A stretch of DNA of 34,654 bases from positions 1 through 34,654 of the forward strand of contig CAITYF010000073.1 in NCBI GenBank assembly GCA_903896545.1, in the 5' to 3' direction. The notes beneath the pieces are model-generated. The model worked only from the letters and a program-made list of their open reading frames with translations, ran no database searches and was not told where the DNA came from. A program made the position numbers and the translations under genes. Of the stretch, positions 1 to 5,957 are shown piece by piece. How positions within the stretch are numbered: the first letter of the stretch is position 1; each line of letters opens with the position of its first letter. This DNA is from an uncultured Myxococcales bacterium. Its GTDB lineage: Bacteria; Myxococcota_A; UBA9042.

Positions 1-75
1 GATCACCACGGTGGTGCCGTTGGATCACCACGGTGGTGAGTTTCGATCACCACGGTGGTGCTAATCGCTCACCAC
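1..75. repeat. Array of 22-bp-period dyad repeats, cut by the window edge
   Basis: Three perfect copies of the 16-mer GATCACCACGGTGGTG start at 1, 23 and 45, so the period is exactly 22 bp and the 6-bp spacers differ in sequence. Each copy is itself a dyad (CACCAC, one base, GTGGTG). A fourth, decayed copy keeps the left arm in register at 67-75 (GCTCACCAC). A period of about two helical turns puts every dyad on the same DNA face, as in operator, centromere or iteron arrays. The array may continue to the left of the window. The binding protein is unknown; the double-HTH protein encoded at 186-620 is one candidate. Confidence 0.85.
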
Positions 76-139
76 CCTACGCCACAACAGCGCACCTCTA
101 CGGCACTTTTCGCCGCGCCGCTCGAAACGCGCGCGGCTC

Positions 140-148
140 TTGTCCACA
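140..148 (+). other. Single DnaA-box-like 9-mer
   Basis: TTGTCCACA differs from the DnaA box consensus TTATCCACA at one position and lies 65 bp from the 22-bp dyad array. An iteron array together with a DnaA box would suit a replication origin of a plasmid-like element. A single 9-mer is weak evidence and no replication initiator gene is visible in the window. Confidence 0.2.
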
Positions 149-185
149 GCCCCGATCGGATCGCGGCGCACTCAGTGCATCCAAC

Positions 186-620
186 CTATTGAATCCTTTG
201 GTCTGTACCTCCGCCCCCAGTCGACCGCGCAAGGCGGCCTGTCCCAGCGCGCTCGGCGCAGAGGGCCTCCGCTTGTCTTTTCTCAACCAAAACAACGTTC
301 TTCCAGCGCCAGCCCTGCAGCGCAGTTTCCTTGATCAGCCGCCACACCTGCCGCTCCGTGAGCGCCAGAAGCGTCGCAACCTCGCGCACGGACAGGTAAT
401 CGTCGGTGTTTGCGCCCTGCAACTCCGGGTAGTGGTGGCGTCGCTGGCGAGTCGTCGTGACGAGCCCGCGGGCGATCTCCACGGCTTCGTCGTCGAAAAC
501 GTAAGTCCGGCCAACACGTTCCGCAGGGATATCGCCCTTCCGCACCAGCCGCCGCAGGTTCTCGGCGCTGCAGCCGAGGAGCAGGGCAGCGTCATCGGCA
601 CTGTAGAATCGTTTGGACAT
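186..620 (-). CDS. Double helix-turn-helix (excisionase/MerR-like) DNA-binding protein
   Basis: A 144-residue protein with two tandem small HTH modules of the excisionase type. The first, about residues 5-50, contains YSADDAALLLGCSAENLRRL and a wing ending in RTYVFDD. The second, about 75-120, contains YLSVREVATLLALTERQVWR. The frame is open further upstream, but the ATG at 620 is preceded by AAGGTG four bases away and begins exactly at the first domain. The C-terminal tail is Gly- and Thr-rich without a recognisable fold. The gene is divergent from the integrase with a 109-bp shared control region, which suggests a directionality factor or a regulator of the integrase. The HTH assignment is firm; the role is inferred. 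Confidence 0.7.
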   Translation of the reverse strand: MSKRFYSADDAALLLGCSAENLRRLVRKGDIPAERVGRTYVFDDEAVEIARGLVTTTRQRRHHYPELQGANTDDYLSVREVATLLALTERQVWRLIKETALQGWRWKNVVLVEKRQAEALCAERAGTGRLARSTGGGGTDQRIQ

Positions 621-666
621 TCGACACCTTGCGAAATGTGCGGTTTGCCGTTCAAGCGACTGCCGC

Positions 667-676
667 GTTTGCAAAC
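667..676. promoter_or_regulatory. Candidate operator between the divergent HTH and integrase genes
   Basis: GTTTGCAAAC is a perfect 10-bp palindrome ending one base upstream of the -35 box of the integrase promoter. A related half-site, GGTTTGC, occurs about 27 bp upstream. A protein bound here would touch the region upstream of the integrase -35 element and could also affect the divergent HTH gene. The binding partner is inferred, with the neighbouring HTH protein as the obvious candidate. Confidence 0.35.
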
Positions 677-677
677 A

Positions 678-706
678 TTGACAACACAAGAGCCCGGCCT
701 TACTGT
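678..706 (+). promoter_or_regulatory. Sigma-70-type promoter of the integrase gene
   Basis: A perfect -35 box TTGACA (678-683), a 17-bp spacer and a TACTGT -10 box (701-706). The expected start near 713 would leave a short leader with the GGAGG ribosome-binding site at 721-725, four bases before the ATG at 730. Confidence 0.65.
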
Positions 707-729
707 GCGCCTATGCACACGGAGGCCCC

Positions 730-1935
730 ATGCCACTGACCGCTACCTTGACCATCCCGACGCCGGCCGACTTGGCTGGCGTCGTCCACCGCGTCTCACG
801 CCGCGTTCACAACCGCGCCACAGACTGGCTGCAGCGCCTCCTGACTCCGCCGCCGGTCACACCAGCCGCGCCGCCCGTTGCCGCCCCGCCCGAGCCGGTG
901 CGCGCGTGGCCCACCGTGGGCGAGACGCTGGACGCCTACTTCGCCGCCAAGCGGCGCACCGAGGCCTGGAGCGAGCAGACCTTCACCGACGCGGGCCGCC
1001 CGCTGCGCGAATTCGCCCACCCGCGCGAGACGCCGGCGGATCGCATCACGCCGGACTGGGTGCGCGCCTGGCTGCGCAGCATGACCGAGCCCCGGCCGAC
1101 GCAGCTGGAAGGCCTCGCGCTGGCCACGCGCCGCTCGCGCTACCTCGCGGTGCAAGACTTCTGCCGCTGGGCGTTCAAGCACGACATGATGCCGGCCGAT
1201 CCGACGGCCCGCCTGGACGGCGAGGATCTGCCGTGGCGCACCAAGCGCGGTCGCCGCATCATCGGCCGCGGCAAGCTGGGCTTCTCCGGCGTCGACGAGG
1301 CGCAGGCCTACCTGGACGCCGCCATGACCTGGCCGACGCTGCAGCAGCAAATGTGCGCCGCACTGCCGCTGCTCTGCGGCCTGCGCGAAGGCGAGCTGCT
1401 GCACCTGCGCGTCTGCGATGTCGACTTCACCGCGGCCCGCGTGACTGTCTCGGCCGAGGCCAAGCACGCCGACGGCTGGATCCCCAAGTCGCGCACCAGC
1501 GGTCGCACGGTGCCGCTGCCCAGCTTGGCCCGCGAGCCGCTGCGCCGCCTGTGCGCGGGCCGCGATCGCGACGCCTACGTCTTTGCGTCGACGCTGCCCG
1601 GCTACGACGGCCAGCCCTGGAAAGGCGATTGGGTGTGGCGTCTGGTCAAGAAGACCTGTGAAATCGCAGAAGTGCCCGAAGTCTGCCCGCATGGCCTGCG
1701 CGGCACCTGGGCCAAGCTGCTCTACCACGAAGGCCTGGTCGACATGGCCGACGTCGGCGCGATGCTGGGGCACAACGACAAAGGCGTGACGGCGCGCAAG
1801 CACTACGTGCCCGGCCTCTTGCGCGATAAGTCGTTGGATTTGCAGCCCACGCCAAAGGCAAGCGACGTTGAGTCGCAACCGGCCGATGAAGTTCTCGCGA
1901 AGCCTGCTGATCACGGAAGTGCCGTAGTTCATTAG
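730..1935 (+). CDS. Tyrosine recombinase (phage/ICE-type integrase)
   Basis: A 401-residue site-specific recombinase. A SAM-like core-binding domain spans about residues 60-165 and the catalytic domain about 185-365. The catalytic set is complete: Arg219 in CGLREGELLHLR, a Lys in the beta hairpin near 253, His321 and Arg324 in HGLRGTW, His348 in MLGHND and the nucleophile Tyr359 in ARKHYV. The start is fixed by GGAGG four bases upstream. The first 55 residues are Pro/Ala-rich and lack an obvious arm-binding domain. The stop lies 16 bp from the 3' end of tRNA-Glu, which suggests that tRNA is the attachment site. Presumably it integrates and excises the element to its left. The family call is certain; the target site is inferred. 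Confidence 0.93.
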   Translation: MPLTATLTIPTPADLAGVVHRVSRRVHNRATDWLQRLLTPPPVTPAAPPVAAPPEPVRAWPTVGETLDAYFAAKRRTEAWSEQTFTDAGRPLREFAHPRETPADRITPDWVRAWLRSMTEPRPTQLEGLALATRRSRYLAVQDFCRWAFKHDMMPADPTARLDGEDLPWRTKRGRRIIGRGKLGFSGVDEAQAYLDAAMTWPTLQQQMCAALPLLCGLREGELLHLRVCDVDFTAARVTVSAEAKHADGWIPKSRTSGRTVPLPSLAREPLRRLCAGRDRDAYVFASTLPGYDGQPWKGDWVWRLVKKTCEIAEVPEVCPHGLRGTWAKLLYHEGLVDMADVGAMLGHNDKGVTARKHYVPGLLRDKSLDLQPTPKASDVESQPADEVLAKPADHGSAVVH

Positions 1936-1951
1936 CAAAACGCGACTTTGC

Positions 1952-2028
1952 TGGTGACCCCAGCGGGATTTGAACCCGCGTTAACGGCGTGAAAGGCCGG
2001 TGTCCTAACCTGGTTAGACGATGGGGTC
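1952..2028 (-). tRNA. tRNA-Glu (anticodon UUC)
   Basis: A full cloverleaf on the minus strand. The 7-bp acceptor stem is GACCCCA with TGGGGTC, the anticodon loop CTTTCAC gives UUC (plus-strand GAA at 1991-1993), and the T arm is GCGGG-TTCAAAT-CCCGC. The anticodon stem has one C-U mismatch at its base. The 3' CCA is encoded (1952-1954), unlike the neighbouring tRNA-Lys. It is co-oriented with and downstream of tRNA-Lys, so the two are probably cotranscribed. Its 3' end abuts the integrase gene. Confidence 0.93.
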
Positions 2029-2051
2029 GTCGGTGATCGAGAGCCAAACGG

Positions 2052-2124
2052 TGAGCCGGGAGGGATTCGAACCCTCGACCAACAGATTAAAAGTCTGCTG
2101 CTCTACCGGCTGAGCTACCGGCTC
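2052..2124 (-). tRNA. tRNA-Lys (anticodon UUU)
   Basis: A full cloverleaf on the minus strand. The acceptor stem is GAGCCGG with CCGGCTC plus discriminator A, the anticodon arm is CAGAC-TTTTAAT-CTG (UUU), and the T arm is GAGGG-TTCGAAT-CCCTC. The 3' CCA is not encoded: the bases after the discriminator are CCG. It precedes tRNA-Glu by 23 bp on the same strand. Confidence 0.95.
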
Positions 2125-2199
2125 GCTGCGACTTCACCAAGCAGACTTGGGTCCGCCGGGCTGGTCTCGCACCGCTCGCGCTCGGCGAACGGCCGGCGG

Positions 2200-2228
2200 A
2201 GTGTAAAGACGTTGCGCCATTCGGTCAA
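2200..2228 (-). promoter_or_regulatory. Promoter of the tRNA-Lys/tRNA-Glu unit
   Basis: On the minus strand there is TTGACC (2223-2228), a 17-bp spacer and TACACT (2200-2205). It lies between the end of tatA and tRNA-Lys and would start transcription near 2193, about 70 bases ahead of the mature tRNA-Lys. Spacing and -35 match the housekeeping consensus well. Confidence 0.65.
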
Positions 2229-2246
2229 GCGGCGCGCGTCAAAGAC

Positions 2247-2453
2247 TCAGGATTTGTGATCCTGATCGCGGTCCAACTTCGGCGTGGCGTCGATCTCACC
2301 GGCCTGCGAGATTTCCCGTTCAGCATCGCGCTGTGCTTTCTTGAAGTTGCCAATCGCCTCGCCCAAGCCCTTGCCGAGCTGCGGCAGCTTGGCAGCACCG
2401 AACATGATCACAACGATACCAAAGATAAGCAGCATTTCGGGCATGCCAGGCAT
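2247..2453 (-). CDS. tatA: Sec-independent twin-arginine translocase subunit TatA/TatE
   Basis: A 68-residue protein with the TatA layout. A short periplasmic N-terminus leads into a single transmembrane helix (about residues 6-20, ending in MFGAAKLP), then the hinge and amphipathic helix LPQLGKGLGEAIGNFKK, and a charged tail. The FG and LPQLG signature is intact. TatA oligomers form the membrane passage for folded proteins recruited by TatBC. Neither tatB nor tatC is nearby. An AGAGGA ribosome-binding site precedes the ATG. It lies downstream of rnc on the same strand with an 84-bp gap and may have its own promoter. Confidence 0.93.
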   Translation of the reverse strand: MPGMPEMLLIFGIVVIMFGAAKLPQLGKGLGEAIGNFKKAQRDAEREISQAGEIDATPKLDRDQDHKS

Positions 2454-2512
2454 GTAATCCTCTCGCGAAGTTGGGGTCCGAAGGGCGACGGCTCTCGGAC
2501 AACTAACGAACT

Positions 2513-2518
2513 ATCATA
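2513..2518 (-). promoter_or_regulatory. Weak -10 candidate ahead of tatA
   Basis: TATGAT on the minus strand lies 60 bp ahead of the tatA ATG, in the gap after rnc. No good -35 box sits at the right distance, so read-through from rnc is an equal explanation for tatA expression. Confidence 0.25.
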
Positions 2519-2537
2519 GCACGTCTGGCTGCGGACG

Positions 2538-3353
2538 CTATGTAATCCGCTCGTGCAATTGCCGGTAGAGCTCCGCCGCCGCGTCGTGTTCAGCGATCTT
2601 CTTGCTGCCACCCTCGCCGTGCGCGGTCAAGAGCGTGTCGCCAAGCCGGGCCACTGCGGCCACGCGAAAGCGTCGTGCGTGGACCGGACCTTCTTCGCCT
2701 TCCAGCGTGTAGTTCGGCGGTTGTAGACCGGCGCGCTGCAGCAATTCCTGTACGGCCGTTTTCCAGTTCGCCGTGTTCGCGGAGAGAGCGCTCGAATCGT
2801 GACCGTCGGAGAGCTGCAACTGCTCGATCATCAGCTCGATCGCTTCGCTGAACAGGCGCATCACCACTTCGCGCGCCGCGTCGTAGCCACCGTCCAAAAA
2901 CACTGCGCCGATGAGGGCTTCCATCGCATCGGCGAGTACCGACGGGCGATGCCGTCCACCTGTTTGGTCTTCACCGCGTCCGAGCTTCAGCGCCAAGCCC
3001 ACACCCAGCCGCTCCGCGATCACTGCCAGGCTCGACTCGCGCACGAGTTGCGACTTCATCACGGTCAATTCGCCCTCTTTGCGATCGGGCAGGCGCTGCA
3101 CCAACTCCTGCGTGACCGTCAGCCCCAGCACCGCGTCGCCCAGGAACTCCAGTCTCTGGTTGTCCTCGCCCCCCGGCGCGTTTTCGTTGCGCCAGGACGG
3201 GTGCGTGAGCGCTGTGACGAGCAGGTCCGGATCGGAGAACCCGTGGCCAAGGCGTGGAGCCAGTGCGCCGATGCCCGCGAGGTAATCGTGCACCGCAATC
3301 GCAGGGCGCGACAGCCGGCGCTCCCGGTGTGTCATCGGCCGATCGTCGCTCAT
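2538..3353 (-). CDS. rnc: Ribonuclease III
   Basis: A 271-residue double-strand-specific endoribonuclease for rRNA and mRNA processing. The RNase III domain occupies about residues 25-175, with the signature NQRLEFLGDAVLGL and catalytic acidic residues Glu69, Asp73, Asp142 and Glu145 (LADAMEALIGAVF). A dsRNA-binding domain spans about 197-269 and ends with GGSKKIAEHDAAAELYRQL. The frame is open 80 codons further upstream, but that part lies inside mnmA and is Arg-rich shadow. The ATG at 3353 overlaps the mnmA stop codon by four bases (ATGA), which suggests translational coupling. Length and motifs are normal for the family. Confidence 0.95.
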   Translation of the reverse strand: MSDDRPMTHRERRLSRPAIAVHDYLAGIGALAPRLGHGFSDPDLLVTALTHPSWRNENAPGGEDNQRLEFLGDAVLGLTVTQELVQRLPDRKEGELTVMKSQLVRESSLAVIAERLGVGLALKLGRGEDQTGGRHRPSVLADAMEALIGAVFLDGGYDAAREVVMRLFSEAIELMIEQLQLSDGHDSSALSANTANWKTAVQELLQRAGLQPPNYTLEGEEGPVHARRFRVAAVARLGDTLLTAHGEGGSKKIAEHDAAAELYRQLHERIT

Positions 3354-4597
3354 ACCTGCGCCCCTGTTTCTCGCACGACGTGGGTCGCACTGTGGATGAT
3401 GCCGCCGCCGAGGACGCGATCGCCGTCGTAAAGCACGCCGCTCTGGCCGCGTCCGGCGGCGAAAAGCTCGCCCAATACCTGCAAGGTCACGAGACCGTTT
3501 TGCGATTCCGCGATGCGCGCCGCGACGGGCTTGCCGCGATGCCGCACTTGCAGCCCAAGCTCGGCGCCTACGGTCGGCACCGCGCCGATCCAAGACAAAT
3601 CGCGCAATTGCACGGTCGACGCGCGCAATGCTTCATGCGGACCTACGACGATCGTGCCATCTGGCTTCTTGTCGATGACGTACAGCGGCGGTGCTTCAGG
3701 CTTTTGTGGCGGTAAACCGAGACCGTGGCGTTGTCCGACGGCGAAGCCAGCAATACCAGCGTGTTTGCCAAGCAACGTGCCCGCCAGATCGACGATCGTG
3801 CCGGGACGTGCGCCGCGCTGACCGGCGACGAATTCCCGCGGGGTGCTGGCAGCGACGAAACAGACGTCCATCGATTCGCGCTTGTCGGCCACGGGTACGC
3901 CCAGACGCCCCGCGTGGCCGCGAACTTGCGCCTTTTGCCAACGCCCCAGCGGAAAACGCACAAACTTGCCAACTTCCGCGCTCAGGGGGTGCAGAAAATA
4001 CGACTGATCTTTCTGTGGGTCGACGCCGCGCCGCAACGATGGCTCGCCGGATTCATCCAGATCGAGGCACGCGTAGTGGCCCGTCGCGAGCGCCGCTGCA
4101 CCCAGCGCGCGGGCTTCTTGCACAAGTACTTCAAATTTCAGCGTGCGGTTGCATTCGACGCAAGGGTTGGGCGTATCGCCGCGATCGTAGTCCGCGACGA
4201 ATCGCTCAATTACCGCGCGGGCAAAGACTTCGCGCTCGTCGAGTGTGTAATGGCGAATGCCGAGCGACCAAGCGACGGAACGGGCATCGCGCGCATCTTC
4301 GGGGGCGCAACACGTTCCGGTCCGGCCGATTTGCGCGGGATCGACGTCATACAAGCGCGCGGTCAAGCCAAAGACTTCGTAGCCCGCTTCAACCAGAAGT
4401 GCCGCGACTGCGCTTGAATCCACGCCACCCGACATCGCGACGGCGATGCGCGCTCCAGCGGGAAGTCGCATCACAGCCCGCATTTCCGCGACGACCTCGG
4501 CCGGAGTCCGCGTGTCTCCGACTTCCGCAAGCACGTCCGCCCACGGTCGGGGCGGCGCAGGCAAGGCACAAGGTTCCGTCAAGGCAAGTGAAGTCAT
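3350..4597 (-). CDS. mnmA: tRNA-specific 2-thiouridylase MnmA
   Basis: Thiolates U34 of the tRNAs for Lys, Glu and Gln, using ATP and sulfur relayed from a cysteine desulfurase. Numbered from the ATG at 4597 (415 residues), the PP-loop SGGVDSS is at 56-62, the two catalytic cysteines are Cys146 (NPCVECN) and Cys246 (MDVCFV), and GHYA lies between them. About 50 residues precede the PP-loop, some 40 more than in E. coli MnmA. A GTG at 4612, in frame, is an alternative start; neither has a good ribosome-binding site. The rnc start overlaps the stop. A cysteine desulfurase is encoded just upstream, and two likely substrates, tRNA-Lys(UUU) and tRNA-Glu(UUC), lie at the end of the same gene run. 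Confidence 0.94.
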   Translation of the reverse strand: MTSLALTEPCALPAPPRPWADVLAEVGDTRTPAEVVAEMRAVMRLPAGARIAVAMSGGVDSSAVAALLVEAGYEVFGLTARLYDVDPAQIGRTGTCCAPEDARDARSVAWSLGIRHYTLDEREVFARAVIERFVADYDRGDTPNPCVECNRTLKFEVLVQEARALGAAALATGHYACLDLDESGEPSLRRGVDPQKDQSYFLHPLSAEVGKFVRFPLGRWQKAQVRGHAGRLGVPVADKRESMDVCFVAASTPREFVAGQRGARPGTIVDLAGTLLGKHAGIAGFAVGQRHGLGLPPQKPEAPPLYVIDKKPDGTIVVGPHEALRASTVQLRDLSWIGAVPTVGAELGLQVRHRGKPVAARIAESQNGLVTLQVLGELFAAGRGQSGVLYDGDRVLGGGIIHSATHVVRETGAQV

Positions 4598-4741
4598 GCG
4601 TACGAGCGGCACCGTGAGAGGCGCAAAAGGGACCGCGAACTAAAACGGCCGATGCGTGGAGGGTAGCACACGCAAATGGCTGCGCAACGCGCAAGAAGCA
4701 CCGAATGGACCGGGAACGTCACGTTTTGGCCACACTTTGCG

Positions 4742-5887
4742 TCAAGGCCGCTGAACGCGAGCCAGCACGTGCGGGAGGAGCTCCAGGACGGCGGTCACGT
4801 CAGCGGCCGTCGCCTCGTGCGGCAGGGAAAAACGCGACCCGCTGCGTGCCTCGCGAGGTGTTTGCCCGCACGCCAGGAGGACGTGCGACGGCTCTTGTGT
4901 GCCTGAAGCGCAGGCAGCGCCGGCGGAAACGCAGACGTCTTCCAAATCCAACGCGCGCACCAGACGGGCGCCGTCGACGTTGGGCCAGGTCACGTTCAGG
5001 ACGTGGCCAGTTTCCAGGTCGGGCGCAACGTCGCCATTGCGCTGCACCGGACCGATCGCCTGAATGCCTGCCCACAGCGCGTCGCGCAGGCCGCGCAGCA
5101 CGGGCATGTGCGCCAATCGGGCTGGCAATGTGGAGAATGCGGCTGCCATGCCCAGAATGCCCAGGATGTTTTCCGTACCGCCGCGCAACCCATCTTCTTG
5201 ATGGCCGGCGATCAGCGGCTGTAATCCTTGACCGCGCCGCAGCCAGAGTGCGCCCACGCCCGTCGGACCACCGACTTTATGGGCAGACAGGCTGGCGACG
5301 TCCACGCCCAGCGCGTTCAGGTCCAGGGGAATCCGTCCGGGCGCCTGAGTCGCGTCGCAGTGGAAGACTGCGCCTGCCACGTGCGCCATCGCGGCTAGTT
5401 CTGCCGTTGGGTACACCAGTCCCAGCTCGTTTTGCACGGCCATGACGCTCACCAAGGTCGTTGGCTGCTGTAGCGCGTGTGCAAACGCCGCCAGATCCAA
5501 TTGCCCATGCCGATCGACGGGGACTTCGACCACTTCAACGCCACTTTCGCGCAGCGCCTTGACCTGCGCGCCGATGGACGGGTGCTCGACCGTGCTTGTC
5601 ACGACGCGAATCAGGTGTTTCTCACGCCGTGCTGCCAGGACCCCGTGCCACGCCAGAGCGTTGGCTTCGGTCGCGCCGCTCGTAAAGACGATCTTCCCGC
5701 CTGTTCCGCCAACCGCTGTGAGGACGACTCTGCGGGCACCTTCCAGCGCCGCGCGCGCCGCCTGGCCTCGGCCGTGAAGCGACGATGGATTGGCCAAAAA
5801 CTGCGCCATCGCCGCGGACATCGCGTTGCCAGCTTCCTGACTCAGCGGCGTCGTTGCGTTGGCATCGAGGTAAATCATCGGGAACAT
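4742..5887 (-). CDS. Cysteine desulfurase (IscS/NifS family)
   Basis: A 381-residue PLP enzyme that removes sulfur from cysteine as an enzyme-bound persulfide. The N-terminal signature is IYLDANATTP. His102 follows Glu in STVEHPSI, the PLP lysine is Lys204 in SLSAHKVGGPTG, and the catalytic cysteine is Cys326 in SAGAACASGTQEPSHVL. The frame is open to 6034, but that stretch would run through the divergent promoter and gene. The ATG at 5887 (weak GAGG) or at 5878 fits the family start. It lies 144 bp upstream of mnmA on the same strand and probably supplies its sulfur, as the dedicated desulfurase YrvO does for MnmA in Bacillus. No iscU or suf genes are adjacent. Confidence 0.92.
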   Translation of the reverse strand: MFPMIYLDANATTPLSQEAGNAMSAAMAQFLANPSSLHGRGQAARAALEGARRVVLTAVGGTGGKIVFTSGATEANALAWHGVLAARREKHLIRVVTSTVEHPSIGAQVKALRESGVEVVEVPVDRHGQLDLAAFAHALQQPTTLVSVMAVQNELGLVYPTAELAAMAHVAGAVFHCDATQAPGRIPLDLNALGVDVASLSAHKVGGPTGVGALWLRRGQGLQPLIAGHQEDGLRGGTENILGILGMAAAFSTLPARLAHMPVLRGLRDALWAGIQAIGPVQRNGDVAPDLETGHVLNVTWPNVDGARLVRALDLEDVCVSAGAACASGTQEPSHVLLACGQTPREARSGSRFSLPHEATAADVTAVLELLPHVLARVQRP

Positions 5888-5899
5888 TGCCTCGGTTGG

Positions 5900-5928
5900 T
5901 TGACGGAAACGGCCAGTCGTCGTGAAAT
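5900..5928 (+). promoter_or_regulatory. Candidate promoter of the outer-membrane protein gene
   Basis: TTGACG (5900-5905), a 17-bp spacer and TGAAAT (5923-5928). Transcription would begin near 5935, at the base of the leader hairpin described next. The -35 is strong and the -10 moderate. Confidence 0.45.
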
Positions 5929-5932
5929 GCAG

Positions 5933-5951
5933 CCCCGTCCAAACGGGGAGG
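5933..5951 (+). promoter_or_regulatory. Hairpin overlapping the ribosome-binding site of the barrel protein
   Basis: CCCCGT (5933-5938), tetraloop CCAA and ACGGGG (5943-5948) form a perfect 6-bp GC-rich stem. Its 3' arm contains the first four G of the GGGGAGG ribosome-binding site (5945-5951) for the GTG start at 5958. Formation of the stem would hide the ribosome-binding site. Confidence 0.45.
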
Positions 5952-5957
5952 ACAACC

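Larger units (their letters stand above)
1..1951. mobile_element. Right end of an integrated element at tRNA-Glu (partial)
   Basis: A tyrosine recombinase gene ends 16 bp from the 3' end of a tRNA gene, which is the usual arrangement for elements that integrate into tRNA 3' ends. A divergent excisionase-like HTH gene and a dyad array accompany it. If this is right, the element extends to the left beyond the window, and its other end should carry a copy of the 3' part of the tRNA-Glu. No second copy of that sequence was found in the window, so the boundaries are inferred. Confidence 0.45.

Noticed and set aside
1..75. CRISPR array
   Set aside because: Repeats are 16 bp and spacers only 6 bp, each repeat is itself a dyad, and no cas gene is present.
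33..1661. Long plus-strand frame running through the HTH gene and into the integrase
   Set aside because: It overlaps two genes with real domains in other frames and its translation is Arg/Pro/Ala-rich without motifs.
796..1938. 380-codon frame antisense to the integrase
   Set aside because: The integrase has a full catalytic residue set. The antisense frame has none and is a consequence of high GC content.
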